A DNA stretch of 64,000 nt from Halalkalibacter hemicellulosilyticusJCM 9152 (GCF_000513115.1 NZ_BAUU01000019.1:1-64000), one strand, 5' to 3'. Shown: positions 24,149 to 34,440, counted from the first letter of the stretch. The notes: generated by a model from the letters alone, not told the origin. Translations and numbers: made by a program.

Positions 24149-27100
24149 ATGAGACGCTACAAGTCCAAAATGGTCATTTTTATGATTTTTATTTTAATTT
24201 GGGGAATTATCGTACCTGGATTTGGTGGTCAAACAGTATTGGCTGCTGAATTAGAAGACATTGAATACAATCCGCTTATTGGCGATGAGGTACAAGTGGC
24301 TCCTAATTTTCAAATTAGTGAAGGCGCTGCTCCGTCATTAGCTGAGGGGAAATTAATCTTTCGTATTGAAGAACCATATGTGAGTACGGATAAGTTAGTT
24401 ATCCCAGAAGGTGCTACGACGACAGTTGATGTGGATGGAGAATTAAAGACGATTACGATTAATGCGAATGGAGAAATTCTTCTAGATGGAGCTCCGATTG
24501 CTTCTGTTAATCGTATAAATAACGGAGAAGCGGGTCCACTTCAAATTGATTTGTCTACACCATTACCGAATGGGAACTTTGAGCAAGTTGGACACACTGG
24601 TTATGTCCCTGATTGGGATATCTATCCTAATGAACATGTAACCTATGAAACCTATCAACCTATTATTCTAGGTGAATTAGCTTCTAGAACACAAGGGAGA
24701 CCGTACACGCAAATTTCAGACAGTGGACCACCATATACGGTCTCTGGCCCAGATTATACGTACATAACGGATGTAAGGTATGATGGGACGGGGGGAAGAC
24801 CTAATTATGAAGGTTCAGAATCGACCCAATTTGATATTCGAGATATAAATAATTTATACAGAGGGGTTTTTATAGCGAATGATCCTAATGATGATGAACC
24901 TGAAAGTAGTAATTATTTAAAATTAGGATTTCAACGAGGACTAGTGAACGATTCAACGCCTTCTGCGCAGACATCAGCTTTTGCTGTACAGGCAACAAGT
25001 AGTGCGTTTTATGCGAATGCAGGCGATCAATTGTACTTTGATTGGAGAGCGAGAACGACATCGAATACGAGTACACATGACGATTATGAAGTGTATGGCT
25101 TTCTTCTAGATGCTAATACGGAAGAGGTCGTTAGTTTATTAATGTATGGTAGAGGCTTTGATCAATACTGGACAACGACGAATGGAACTGTTGATGAAAC
25201 CGGAAATTATAAATTCCGTTTTGTAGCAGGTTCATTTGATCGAACAGGTGGCCGAGCATTAGGTGCAGAATTACGTATTAATAATGTCCGTGTTGTTAGT
25301 AGTCAAGTTTCTACAGAAGTGGTAGAGGCGATTGCTCAGCTTGTCTACTATCAGAATACGGAATACAGTGGTGACCGTCCAGTTAACATTGAGTTAACAG
25401 ATGCCAACAATGGAAGTGTTGAATTAGTAGATAGTGAGCTTGTTATTAAAATGAATACGCAAGAGGAAGCAAGTGCAGAGTTAACATCTGATTTAGAGAT
25501 TGTTGGACCGGAAGATGGTGAACTCATCTATAATCCAATGCAAAAAGGAATTGCTGGTACGACGCAGCCAGGTTCATCTGTAGATGTAGTCGTTACTAGT
25601 CCTGAAGGCCATATCGTCTACAATGGTCCAGCAAATGTAGAAGAGGATGGCGCTTGGTCTATTGAGCTTGCTGATGATTTGATAAGAGGCGAGTACACGA
25701 TAGAAGCTACTGCATCTAAGGGTGGCGCAACATCTGATGTAGAAGTGACAAATTTTACGTTTGTCGATTATGCTGAATTAGAAGATTACTATAATGAAGT
25801 GAAGGATTTAGTTGAATCCGAGTATCAGTCAGGATGGGATAGTGATTCATCAGATCGTGATCCTGCATTTTCAGAAGCACTTCAAAATGCAAAAGATATT
25901 TTAGACGAAATAGCTAATGCAGGTGGTTCAAATCCGAGCCAAGCAGCTATTGATCAGGCTTTAAGTGAATTACAAAATGCAAAAGATGGTTTAGTTAGAG
26001 TGTCTCCAGTAGAACAATTTGCAAGCTTTGAACATGGTTCAAATGAGCTTGTGATTGAATTTGATAAAAGTGTTGTGTTTGCAAATTTGGAAAATACGAC
26101 AGATGGATTTACTGTAACAGTAGGCGAAGGTGAACATGAACGTCAATTAACAGTTACAAATGCAGTCGCTAATGGTGCTAACGTGATATTAACTGTTGAT
26201 GAGGAGTTAGATAGTGATGTGAAAGTCACTGTTGCATATAATGAAGAATTAGCAGGTAGCAACTTAATTGGTGCTGAAGAAGACAATCCAGGACCAGTTC
26301 GAGATTTCCAAGGGGATTTCCCTGCAACGGATGAATTTGGGGCAGCGCTTCAAATTGAAGGAACGACTGGTAACACAGATGACTCAACTCCGTCATTTAA
26401 TGGTACAGTAGACGGGGAAGTAGACTCTGTTAAGGTTGATATCGTTGACGCAGATGGGAACGTTGTGACGGAAATTCTTGCTGTAGTCAATAAGGAGGAT
26501 GGCACGTGGACGGTATCTGATAGCGAGTGGACAGGTTTGGAGCCACTTGATTCAGGTGATTATCAAGTAGTTGTGACAGCAACCAAAGAAGGTCGTTCTG
26601 CAGTTGTGAAGGAAGAAGTATTCACAGTGGTTGATAAATCCGTTCTTCAAGAAGTATTTGATGAAGTCGTTCAATTTGAAGAAAATGATTATCGATCAGG
26701 ATGGGATGATTTTGTTAGAGAATTAGAAAATGCGCAACAAGTAATAAATAATCCAACAGCTTCACAGGATGAAGTAGATCAAGCGTTAGAAGATTTACGA
26801 GTAGCGCGAGAGGGATTAGAGAAGCATGCACCTATTGCAGAAGATGCAAAGTTTCTCCATGGACACGGTGAAATCATTGTCGAGTTTGGAAAGAATGTAA
26901 CTTTTATAGATGAAAATGCTGATTTAACAGCAGGATTTACGGTTACTGTTGATGGACAATTAGTCGAAGTGATTGCTGTTGAACGAATTGGCTTAGATCA
27001 AGAAGGGAAATCAAATCAGTTAAAGCTTACTTTGGCTGATGGCACACAGCTTTCAAGTGATGCAGATATCCAAGTATTGTACGATGAAGAAGCTGGTAGC

Positions 27101-28168
27101 TCCAATTTCATTGGTGATGAAGAAAACGGAACGGCAGTAGCTAATTTTGAATTTGCTGCATACGATAGCTTCGGCCAAGCTCTGCAAATTGAAGGACCGA
27201 ATGGAATCACAAATGATACGACTCCAGCGATAAGAGGTACTGTCGATCCTGATGCAGATCATGCGGTTATAACTATTATTGCGCCAGACGGAGAACGAAT
27301 GGTCGTCAATCAAGATGATTTAATCATCAACCCAGATGGAACTTGGTCGTATCAAGTTCTAGAGAAGCTTGAACCAGGTGAATATCAGGTCGAAGTGACA
27401 TCATCACAAGAAGGTCGTACAGATGTTACAAAATATCATAGCTTTATTGTTGTTGATAAGGAATCACTTATTCAATTAGAAGAAGGTATTGCAAATAAAG
27501 GATTACAGGATTCTGCATATACCGGTGATTCATGGAATGATTTTGACCAAGCGTTACAACATGCAAGAAATGTACTGTCAGATCCAGAAGCATCTCAAGA
27601 TGAAGTAGATCAAGCTCTGGCGAATCTTGAAGAGGCTTATAAGAATCTTGTTTATAAGCAAGGTTTAAAAGAAGAAGTAGCACAGTCAGAAACGCTCGAT
27701 GAAGCACATTATTCGAAAGAGAGCTGGGCTCGTTATGTACAAGCCTTAGAGGCTGCTAAGCAAGTATTGAATAATCCGGCATCTACACAAGAGGAGATCG
27801 ATCAAGCAAGAGCGGACCTAGAAGCTGCGCGACAAGCATTAACTGTCGACAAAACCGCACTTCAAGAAGCTGTCGATTATGCGAAAGGGTTAAACAATTC
27901 TGATTACACGAGTAAAAGCTGGGAACGCTATCAAGAAGCTTTAAGCAGAGCGCTGGACGTGTTAAATGACCCTAATGCCACTCAATTAGAAATAGATCAG
28001 GCGTTAGCTGAATTAATCAAGGCTAGCGAAGGGCTTGAAGAGTATAAGGAATTACCTAATACAGCTACTGCTCTATTTAATTATATGTTCCTTGGATTAG
28101 GATTATTGTTTGTAGGATTGACATTTTTGTTATTAAGGAAACGTAAGCGAAGAGTGAATGTACAATAG
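24149..28168 (+). CDS. sortase-anchored surface protein with FIVAR repeats
   Basis: The 1339-residue protein has a signal peptide (1-33), a large beta-rich N-terminal region with NGNFEQVGHTGYVPDWDIYP, two tandem units of a FIVAR helix bundle plus a SwmB/Ig-like pair (from bases ~25770 and ~26636), then three consecutive FIVAR bundles (~27457-28045; helices such as ALQNAKDILDE and EVDQALEDLRVAREGLE). The end is a sorting signal LPNTA, hydrophobic helix and RKRKRR. LPNTA departs from LPxTG, so a class D-type or variant sortase is expected. Likely an adhesin or polysaccharide-binding wall protein. It is strongly acidic. The divergent SAPR regulator probably controls it. Confidence 0.85.
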   Translation: MRRYKSKMVIFMIFILIWGIIVPGFGGQTVLAAELEDIEYNPLIGDEVQVAPNFQISEGAAPSLAEGKLIFRIEEPYVSTDKLVIPEGATTTVDVDGELKTITINANGEILLDGAPIASVNRINNGEAGPLQIDLSTPLPNGNFEQVGHTGYVPDWDIYPNEHVTYETYQPIILGELASRTQGRPYTQISDSGPPYTVSGPDYTYITDVRYDGTGGRPNYEGSESTQFDIRDINNLYRGVFIANDPNDDEPESSNYLKLGFQRGLVNDSTPSAQTSAFAVQATSSAFYANAGDQLYFDWRARTTSNTSTHDDYEVYGFLLDANTEEVVSLLMYGRGFDQYWTTTNGTVDETGNYKFRFVAGSFDRTGGRALGAELRINNVRVVSSQVSTEVVEAIAQLVYYQNTEYSGDRPVNIELTDANNGSVELVDSELVIKMNTQEEASAELTSDLEIVGPEDGELIYNPMQKGIAGTTQPGSSVDVVVTSPEGHIVYNGPANVEEDGAWSIELADDLIRGEYTIEATASKGGATSDVEVTNFTFVDYAELEDYYNEVKDLVESEYQSGWDSDSSDRDPAFSEALQNAKDILDEIANAGGSNPSQAAIDQALSELQNAKDGLVRVSPVEQFASFEHGSNELVIEFDKSVVFANLENTTDGFTVTVGEGEHERQLTVTNAVANGANVILTVDEELDSDVKVTVAYNEELAGSNLIGAEEDNPGPVRDFQGDFPATDEFGAALQIEGTTGNTDDSTPSFNGTVDGEVDSVKVDIVDADGNVVTEILAVVNKEDGTWTVSDSEWTGLEPLDSGDYQVVVTATKEGRSAVVKEEVFTVVDKSVLQEVFDEVVQFEENDYRSGWDDFVRELENAQQVINNPTASQDEVDQALEDLRVAREGLEKHAPIAEDAKFLHGHGEIIVEFGKNVTFIDENADLTAGFTVTVDGQLVEVIAVERIGLDQEGKSNQLKLTLADGTQLSSDADIQVLYDEEAGSSNFIGDEENGTAVANFEFAAYDSFGQALQIEGPNGITNDTTPAIRGTVDPDADHAVITIIAPDGERMVVNQDDLIINPDGTWSYQVLEKLEPGEYQVEVTSSQEGRTDVTKYHSFIVVDKESLIQLEEGIANKGLQDSAYTGDSWNDFDQALQHARNVLSDPEASQDEVDQALANLEEAYKNLVYKQGLKEEVAQSETLDEAHYSKESWARYVQALEAAKQVLNNPASTQEEIDQARADLEAARQALTVDKTALQEAVDYAKGLNNSDYTSKSWERYQEALSRALDVLNDPNATQLEIDQALAELIKASEGLEEYKELPNTATALFNYMFLGLGLLFVGLTFLLLRKRKRRVNVQ

Positions 28169-28290
28169 ATCGTTGAGAGAAGACTGCTTTCAAATGTAAG
28201 GAATAACGATGGAGCTTAGCTCTATTCACCTCGAAAGGAGAAACGACTTCTCATAACACGAAAAAATATAGCGACTCCGTACATTTTTCA

Positions 28291-28340
28291 GGGGTATCTC
28301 AAAAGGTCCAAATTTACCTTTGAGATACCCCCTTTTCTTT
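28291..28340 (+). terminator. strong terminator between surface protein and yesN-like gene
   Basis: GGGGTATCTCAAAAGGT (28291-28307) pairs with ACCTTTGAGATACCCC (28316-28331), followed by CCTTTTCTTT. Confidence 0.88.
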
Positions 28341-28404
28341 GACTGTACCTAGTGAATGTGCGAGCAATTGCAGTGTATAGTACGGTAATGGCTCTTACAC
28401 TTTT

Positions 28405-29154
28405 TTAACGTTCCCTATACTCACTCGGATAATAATCCGTATTATTTTTAAAGACACGACTGAAATAGTGCTGATCCGGATATCCAACGAGCTTACCGAC
28501 TGTTTTAATATCCATATTTACGTTCGTTGTGAGAAGGCGCTTGGCTTCATTAATGCGTAAACGGGTTAAATATTTGATGGGTGTTTCCCCAGTATGTTTT
28601 TTGAATACTTTGCTTAAATAATCGGTAGTGAAATTAAGCTGAGCTGCAATTTCCTTTAAGGTTAAGTCCTCATGAAAGTGATTTTTTATATAAAGCTTAA
28701 TCGTTTGAATGAGATTCTCAATGTCATGACCAGCTAAGGAATTTGCGACATGAGCAAGTGACTCAAGGTCGTTTTTTAATTGTAATTCGATTCGAGATAA
28801 TGTGGCACCGAGCTCCTCGTTGACGATTGGTTTCAATAAATATTCATTCACTTGAAAGGCAATGGCTTGGCGTGCGTATTCAAATTCGTGGTGACCACTT
28901 ATAATGACCACTTTAATATGCGGGTAGCCGAAAAATAGCTGCTTGGCAAGCTCAAGTCCATCCATCATAGGCATGCGAATATCAGTAATGACGAGGTCAG
29001 GTAAGTGCTCTTCAATCAGAGTTAAAGCTTCTTTGCCATTCATGGCTTCACCAACGACTTGGATCGTCTCGTTTAGTTCGTGCACTTTTTTTGTGATGTT
29101 TCGTCTTATTAACGCCTCGTCCTCGACGACGATCGCTTTGAATTTAGTTGTCAT
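28405..29154 (-). CDS. YesN-type response regulator (receiver + AraC HTH)
   Basis: The 249-residue protein has a receiver domain (VVEDEALIRR, phosphoacceptor Asp in LVITDIRMPMMDG near residue 56, Lys in YLLKPIV) and a C-terminal AraC-type double helix-turn-helix (LTLKEIAAQLNFTTDYLSKVF, then KTVGKLVGYPDQHYFSRVFK). YesN-type regulators respond to sugars through a partner YesM kinase and switch on adjacent ABC importers. The kinase gene ends 4 bp upstream on the same strand. The divergent sugar importer beginning at 31172 is the expected target. Confidence 0.9.
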   Translation of the reverse strand: MTTKFKAIVVEDEALIRRNITKKVHELNETIQVVGEAMNGKEALTLIEEHLPDLVITDIRMPMMDGLELAKQLFFGYPHIKVVIISGHHEFEYARQAIAFQVNEYLLKPIVNEELGATLSRIELQLKNDLESLAHVANSLAGHDIENLIQTIKLYIKNHFHEDLTLKEIAAQLNFTTDYLSKVFKKHTGETPIKYLTRLRINEAKRLLTTNVNMDIKTVGKLVGYPDQHYFSRVFKNNTDYYPSEYRER

Positions 29155-29157
29155 CGT

Positions 29158-31017
29158 TCATTCCTCCATTTTGCTTTCTTGAGTGGAGATGCTGATCGTA
29201 ATCATAGCTCCTCCATTTTGTCTATTTTTAATATCTAAGCTCAGTTCGTTTTGGTACATGAGCTTCAGCCTCGTTATGACATTCTTCAAGCCCATTCCGT
29301 TAATACTAAGCTTCGGTAACGCACGAAGGTTGTTTTCAGTAAGAAAGGCTTGCAATTGGTTTATAATATCAGGGTCAAAGCCTGGGCCGTTATCGGTAAT
29401 AGTGATGGACCAGTTTGTATGTGTTTGTTGGCCAGAAATTGTCATATGCCAAGGTGGTGAGACATGTAGCCCATGCTTAATCGCATTCTCAACGAGTGGT
29501 TGAATCGACAGCTTCGGAACGATGATTGTGCTCATTTCGTCTGGTATATCAAATGTATAGGAAAGCTGATCTTCATAACGAATATCCATACATTCAAGGT
29601 AGTGCTTCGTATAACTCAGTTCGTCTCGTAACGGAACCCCTTGTTTGCTCTCTGTAGATATATATCGCAGCATAAAGGACATATTTTCGCAAAGCTTTAC
29701 AATTTCCCGATCCATTCCAGCCTCCGCCATTGCGCTAATGTTTGAAAGGTTGTTGTATAAGAAATGCGGGTTCATTTGTGACTGAAGGGCGAGAAATTTC
29801 GCATCCATTTCCTGTGAACGTGCAATAAGCAACTCATCAAGGGAATGCGACAGCTTTTGATTCATCGCGTGAAACGAACGGTTTAATGTGTCGATTTCGC
29901 CAATCGAAAAGCTTTCCGTATGAAGATCATTTGTATTAGCTAAATTGGTCAGATCCATCTGCTTGATCTTTTTCGTTAATTGATTCAACGGATGAGTTAC
30001 TCGCTTGGAAACGATGAAAGAAATCCACAGAATCACTCCTAGTGCAACGATGAAAATGACGACGAACAAATAGGTCATTCGATTTAAGAAGGCATATAGC
30101 TCCTTTTGGTTCTGGACTAGGATAATGCTTAATCCTGTCTGGGAAGAAGACGTATGGATCATGAGCTGTTTACTTTGGTCAGAGGGACTTGTTATATGAT
30201 GAGTCTTATCCTCTATTAGCGAAAGCTGCTGAATCAAGTCCACATAGTCGTCTCCATAAAAGGAATCTAATTGCTGTTCGTAAGGATAAAAAAAGGTACC
30301 TTGCTCATCAACGACATAAATGTCAATTTGTTCATTAGAGTTCATCGTATTGTGAATCGTATTAAAGACCGTATTGGCTCCTTGTAAAATTTCAACAATC
30401 CCTTGTTCAACATAATGGCGATCTTTGTACACTCTTGTTAATGCCACGTATGTTGGGTTTGTCGAATGCTGTTTGATCGAATATGGGAGATCCTCCTCGC
30501 GTACGAGGCTTAAATGCTTAAATCCATCTTGCGCTTTTGTTTCTGGGTACCACGTTCGATTCGTGACGTCGATGGTTAGTTCGCCATTGAAAAGACCAGC
30601 TCCGAGCATTTTGCCGTCAAAATCGTATATGTTCGCTTGCTTGGCCGTTTGTGAGCTACTAATAATGGCAAGAATGACATCGATTAATGTTGTCGTGCTT
30701 TCATATCGTTCAAGGTCAATGATAATGCCACCTTCATACTCCTCTGAGATGGGAGTGAGATCATTATTGAAATGCTCCTTCACTAAATTGGAGTAGACAA
30801 TGTTCATTGAAAAATGGTTCATTTTCTCTAGCTCTTGATCTATCGCATGTGAGATCGAACGGCTTAGCTGCTGTTGCTGCTCAGCGATATTATTGCGGTT
30901 GTAATTGTATAAAGCGGTGAACAAAATAGCCGCAATTAAAAATAAAACGATACAAAAGAAAAGAGAATAATAGTTAAATAATCGTGACTGTAGCGTTTGA
31001 TGGGTAAGCGGTAACAT
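29158..31017 (-). CDS. YesM-type sensor histidine kinase
   Basis: The 619-residue kinase has an N-terminal transmembrane helix (about 14-36), an extracellular sensor region of roughly 270 residues (dCache-like), a second helix (about 312-336, FVVIFIVALGVILWISF), a HAMP domain, and the His_kinase motif QMNPHFLYNNLSN with the phosphoacceptor His. A HATPase_c domain follows (VENAIKHGLH N-box, TDNGPGF G-box). This is the sugar-sensing kinase class of Bacilli. It precedes the yesN-like gene, with 4 bp between them, and is divergent from the sugar-binding lipoprotein gene. Confidence 0.9.
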   Translation of the reverse strand: MLPLTHQTLQSRLFNYYSLFFCIVLFLIAAILFTALYNYNRNNIAEQQQQLSRSISHAIDQELEKMNHFSMNIVYSNLVKEHFNNDLTPISEEYEGGIIIDLERYESTTTLIDVILAIISSSQTAKQANIYDFDGKMLGAGLFNGELTIDVTNRTWYPETKAQDGFKHLSLVREEDLPYSIKQHSTNPTYVALTRVYKDRHYVEQGIVEILQGANTVFNTIHNTMNSNEQIDIYVVDEQGTFFYPYEQQLDSFYGDDYVDLIQQLSLIEDKTHHITSPSDQSKQLMIHTSSSQTGLSIILVQNQKELYAFLNRMTYLFVVIFIVALGVILWISFIVSKRVTHPLNQLTKKIKQMDLTNLANTNDLHTESFSIGEIDTLNRSFHAMNQKLSHSLDELLIARSQEMDAKFLALQSQMNPHFLYNNLSNISAMAEAGMDREIVKLCENMSFMLRYISTESKQGVPLRDELSYTKHYLECMDIRYEDQLSYTFDIPDEMSTIIVPKLSIQPLVENAIKHGLHVSPPWHMTISGQQTHTNWSITITDNGPGFDPDIINQLQAFLTENNLRALPKLSINGMGLKNVITRLKLMYQNELSLDIKNRQNGGAMITISISTQESKMEE

Positions 31018-31092
31018 CTTTGTTCCTCCAATGGTTGTACCGTTCTAAAAAGTGCAAACGATAGACCGTTTTTGTCTATTGAGCAAGATTGG

Positions 31093-31107
31093 ATGTAAGC
31101 GTATTCT
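31093..31107. promoter_or_regulatory. cre-like site before the sugar importer
   Basis: ATGTAAGCGTATTCT matches the CcpA cre consensus WTGNAARCGNWWWCA at all positions but the last. It lies 65-80 bp before the importer start, in the control region shared with the kinase gene. Catabolite repression of the importer is plausible. Confidence 0.5.
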
Positions 31108-31171
31108 TAATTTAGTAGGCGGCGCCGTTCTAGATAATAGTAAATCAAAAATATAGGGGGTTCAACAATTT

Positions 31172-32476
31172 ATGAAAAGAAAGTGGATTGCACTCATGAT
31201 GTCGGCATTAGTATTCATCGTTCTAGCAGCTTGTGGCTCAAATGATGATTCAACAGGTGAAGAAGCACAAAAAGATGTGACATTAACGTTTGGAACACAT
31301 CAATCTGGTATTCCACGAACAGGTATTATGCAAGAGATGGCAGAGGATTTCGCAGAGGAAACCGGTATTAAGATTGATTTCCAAGTTGTACCAGATGCCC
31401 AGTGGCGTGATTTAATTCGAGCGAAATTATCAACAGGGGAAGCGCCAGATATTATTAATTTAGATGTCGATCCACTCAGTTTAAATGCGAACTTAAGACC
31501 TGAAGATAATGCGATTGATTTAACGGATGAAGAGTTTGCAAGTCGGATGGATGAAGAAATTTTACCGTCTGTCAGCTATAACGACAAAGTGTATGGCGTA
31601 ACCTATGCGCCGAGGAAAATTTGGTACGTCTATTACAATAAACGTATATTTGAAGACTTAGGGCTGGAGGTTCCAACAACCTATGAGGAATTTAAGCATG
31701 TCGCTGGAGCGATTCATGAAACAGGTGTCATTCCGTTCTGGCAAGCACCGGGAAGTGGCTGGTACCAAGTACTTCCGTTGTTTGAAACTGGACCACATTA
31801 TGAAAAGCTAGAGCCAGGCACATATGAGAAGCTTAACAATAATGAAATGCTCGTAGCCGAAATGGATCATTTGAAGACGGTCATTGAGCAAGTGAATGAA
31901 TTTGCTGAGCTTGGCTATTATGGTGAGAATTTCATCTCTAATACGGTAGAAGCAGGCTTAGACGCCTTCGGTCGTGAAGAAGCAGCGATGATTCTTCGTG
32001 TCCCTGGTACCGAGCAAGAAATCATTGACGCGCATCCTGAAATGGAAGGGAATATCGGATTCTTCGTGATGCCATGGGGCGATAACCAGACAATTGGGGT
32101 GAATCCAGGTGGATCAGCAGCGATGTTTGGTAATCAAAATAGTGAGCATGAGGAAGAAATTCGCGAATTCTTCCGTTGGATGACGAAAAATGAAAACATT
32201 CAACGCTTCTTTGATGGCGGTGAAGGGAACTTAACGATCAGCTGGCCAGAAATTGAACCAAAGCTAACGCCTGATTATATCGAATATGAAGAAAATCTCG
32301 ACTCAGGAACGGTTATGCAAGCAGCTGTCACTTACATCGATCCACAGTGGATGGATATCGGTAAAGATATTTCTGGTATGTTTGCCGGTGCCATGACACC
32401 AGAGCAAATTCTTGAGAATATCGACAACCGTCGCGCAGAACTAGCAAAAGTTCAGCAAGACCCTGCATGGGATTAA
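31172..32476 (+). CDS. sugar ABC transporter, substrate-binding lipoprotein
   Basis: The 434-residue lipoprotein has a signal ending in LAACG (Cys21) and a family 1 extracellular solute-binding fold (VTLTFGTHQSG, WYVYYNKRIFEDLGLEVP, FYRWMTK-type end FFRWMTKNENIQRFF). CUT1 binding proteins deliver mono- or oligosaccharides to two permeases like those that follow. The specific sugar cannot be read. AGGGGG lies upstream of the ATG. Two-component YesMN genes lie divergently upstream, and the ATPase is not encoded here, so a shared MsmX-type ATPase is likely (inference). Confidence 0.9.
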   Translation: MKRKWIALMMSALVFIVLAACGSNDDSTGEEAQKDVTLTFGTHQSGIPRTGIMQEMAEDFAEETGIKIDFQVVPDAQWRDLIRAKLSTGEAPDIINLDVDPLSLNANLRPEDNAIDLTDEEFASRMDEEILPSVSYNDKVYGVTYAPRKIWYVYYNKRIFEDLGLEVPTTYEEFKHVAGAIHETGVIPFWQAPGSGWYQVLPLFETGPHYEKLEPGTYEKLNNNEMLVAEMDHLKTVIEQVNEFAELGYYGENFISNTVEAGLDAFGREEAAMILRVPGTEQEIIDAHPEMEGNIGFFVMPWGDNQTIGVNPGGSAAMFGNQNSEHEEEIREFFRWMTKNENIQRFFDGGEGNLTISWPEIEPKLTPDYIEYEENLDSGTVMQAAVTYIDPQWMDIGKDISGMFAGAMTPEQILENIDNRRAELAKVQQDPAWD

Positions 32477-32483
32477 TGAAGCA

Positions 32484-32524
32484 AGGGGGTGTCCTAAGAG
32501 GTGTTTACCTTTTGGAACACCCCT
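32484..32524 (+). terminator. hairpin between binding-protein and permease genes
   Basis: AGGGGGTGTCCTAAGAGGT (32484-32502) pairs with ACCTTTTGGAACACCCCT (32507-32524), with a few mismatches and wobble pairs and no T-tract. It may protect the abundant binding-protein mRNA or reduce read-through into the permeases. Confidence 0.65.
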
Positions 32525-32579
32525 GAAAGTAATGATAGCTGCCTTGGTGCATTGGGAGAGAAAAGGCGAGAAAGACATC

Positions 32580-32609
32580 GAAAAGTTAAAAAACTAACTT
32601 TTTCAGTGC
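32580..32609. repeat. CACTGAAAAAGT hairpin repeat, copy 2 (partial)
   Basis: GAAAAGTTA (32580-32588) pairs with TAACTTTTTC (32595-32604), followed by AGTGCC. The left outer arm has lost its CACT. It lies inside the importer operon. Confidence 0.6.
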
Positions 32610-32696
32610 CTATGTGAGAACGAGTTGCTCACAACCAATAAACAGAGACCTATAACATCGTTGTTACATTCATAGGATGTGGAAGGAGTGAGAGGA

Positions 32697-33571
32697 TTGG
32701 ATCGAAATAAGCTGTATCCGTGGTATTTTTCGCTTGGGGCGATTGTCATTTATTTTATCTTTATTGTATTGCCTTCCTTTATGGGGATTTATTATTCATT
32801 TACAGATTGGAATAGTTATTCGGATATTAAGAATTTCATTGGATTGGACAATTATCGGACGATTTTGATTGGAGATCAAGTGTATATGACGTTCATTAAA
32901 AATACATTTGTGTTCACGCTTGTGACGTCGATCGCCAAGACGGTATTAGGGCTTTTAATTGCGATTCTGCTAGTTAATGGGGTGCGGGCAGCAAATTTTC
33001 ATCGGATGGTGATTTTTTCACCGCAAGTGCTGTCCTTTTTAATTATCGGACTGGTTTTTAAAAGTTTGCTAGATCCGAATTTTGGTTTTGTGAATAATAC
33101 GTTACGTTCATTTGGTTTAGATTTCTTGGCGATGGATTGGTTAGGCTCGCTAGCGTGGGCGATGCGTCAGTGATGGCAGTTGATACGTGGAAGGGGATGG
33201 GCTATATTATGGTTCTCTTCATTGCGGGATTACTTGCCATTCCGAACGATTACTATGAGGCAGCAGAAATCGATGGCGCGGGCTTTTTCAAGCGTTTATT
33301 CTCGATTACTTTGCCGATGCTTTTGCCAACGATTACGATTACGACGGTATTAAATATTACGTACGGATTACGTGTATTCGATATCATATACGTCTTAACG
33401 AACGGTGGACCAGGTAATGCAACAGACGTCATTAACACAGCTGTCTACTCAGCATTTGCAAAAGGATACTGGGGATTAGGAAGTGCGTTGTCGACGTTAT
33501 TATTCGTCATTATGGTTGTTGTGTCCTTCTTCATTATTCGTACGATGAACAAAAAGGCGGTGGAATACTAA
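32697..33571 (+). pseudogene. sugar ABC transporter permease 1 (MalF-type), frameshifted
   Basis: Two frames make one CUT1 permease of about 290 residues. The first (TTG at 32697, with GGAAGGAGTGAGAGGA before it) encodes helices 1-4 and ends at a TGA at 33171-33173 after WLGSLAWAMRQ. The second continues from about 33165 with SVMAVDTWKGMGYIMVLFIAGL, the EAA loop YYEAAEIDGAGFFKRLFSITLP and the last helices to 33571. A single frameshift between about 33140 and 33172 explains this. Unless it is a sequence error, the importer lacks a working first permease. Confidence 0.82.
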
Positions 33572-34393
33572 ATGAAAGCGAAAAAAGGAGTATCGATTCT
33601 ACTAAATTTCGTTGCTTGGCTGTTAAGTATCATTGTAATTCTTCCGTTTGCTGTTATTTTGCTTAATTCTTTTAAAACGGATGCAGAGGCGACCGTTCTG
33701 ACACTGCGACTACCGGAGCAGTGGATGTTCGAAAATTACGCGATCGTATTTGAACGTGGCAATTTGGCTGTATCGTTTTTTAATAGTATTTTACACTCGG
33801 TTGTGAGTACATCGATCTTAGTCATTCTCGTCGCCTTTGCAGCTTTTGTGTTAGCACGTAATCCGTCGAAGCTCAATCAAGCCATCTATTTCTTCATTAT
33901 ATTAGGGATTACCTTGCCGCTTAACTATATTCCGTTAATGAATGTGATGAAGACGCTTGGGTTAATTAATTCGCATTGGGGAATGATCCTGCTTTACACG
34001 GGAATGGGACTACCGATTTCATTATTTATCGCCTACGCATTCGTGAGGAATATTCCGCGAGAGCTTGATGAAGCGGCGGTCATTGATGGCTGTCATGCAT
34101 TTAGCTTGTTTTACCGCGTTATATTACCATTATTGAAGCCCGTACTCGTGACAATATTTGTGTTGAATTTCATGAATGTCTGGAATGAGTTTACGGCACC
34201 GTTGTATTTTCTGAATTCTGTTGATAAGTGGCCAGTGACATTAGCTGTGTTTAACTTCTTTGGACAGTTTAGTGCTCAGTGGAATTTAGTGAGTGCGAAT
34301 ATTGTGATTACATCGATTCCTGTACTCATTGTCTTTATCATTGGACAGAAGCATATTGTTGGGGGATTGACGTCTGGTGCGGTGAAGGGGTAG
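33572..34393 (+). CDS. sugar ABC transporter permease 2 (MalG-type)
   Basis: The 273-residue permease has six hydrophobic helices and the CUT1 EAA loop ELDEAAVIDGCHAFSLFYRV, followed by ILPLLKPVLVT. With the first permease it forms the sugar channel for the lipoprotein at 31172. It starts immediately after the first permease gene's stop. AAAAAGGCGGTGG lies upstream of the ATG. A terminator follows, so this ends the operon. Confidence 0.9.
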   Translation: MKAKKGVSILLNFVAWLLSIIVILPFAVILLNSFKTDAEATVLTLRLPEQWMFENYAIVFERGNLAVSFFNSILHSVVSTSILVILVAFAAFVLARNPSKLNQAIYFFIILGITLPLNYIPLMNVMKTLGLINSHWGMILLYTGMGLPISLFIAYAFVRNIPRELDEAAVIDGCHAFSLFYRVILPLLKPVLVTIFVLNFMNVWNEFTAPLYFLNSVDKWPVTLAVFNFFGQFSAQWNLVSANIVITSIPVLIVFIIGQKHIVGGLTSGAVKG

Positions 34394-34399
34394 TGGAAT

Positions 34400-34440
34400 G
34401 CACACGGAGAGTCGGGGGACTTTTCGTGTGCTTTATTGTT
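34400..34440 (+). terminator. terminator of the sugar importer operon
   Basis: GCACACG (34400-34406) pairs with CGTGTGC (34425-34431), followed by TTTATTGTT. Confidence 0.75.

Noticed and set aside
24885-25076. Minus-strand frame inside the surface protein gene
   Set aside because: It is a shadow of the long rightward coding sequence with no ribosome binding site or protein-like pattern.
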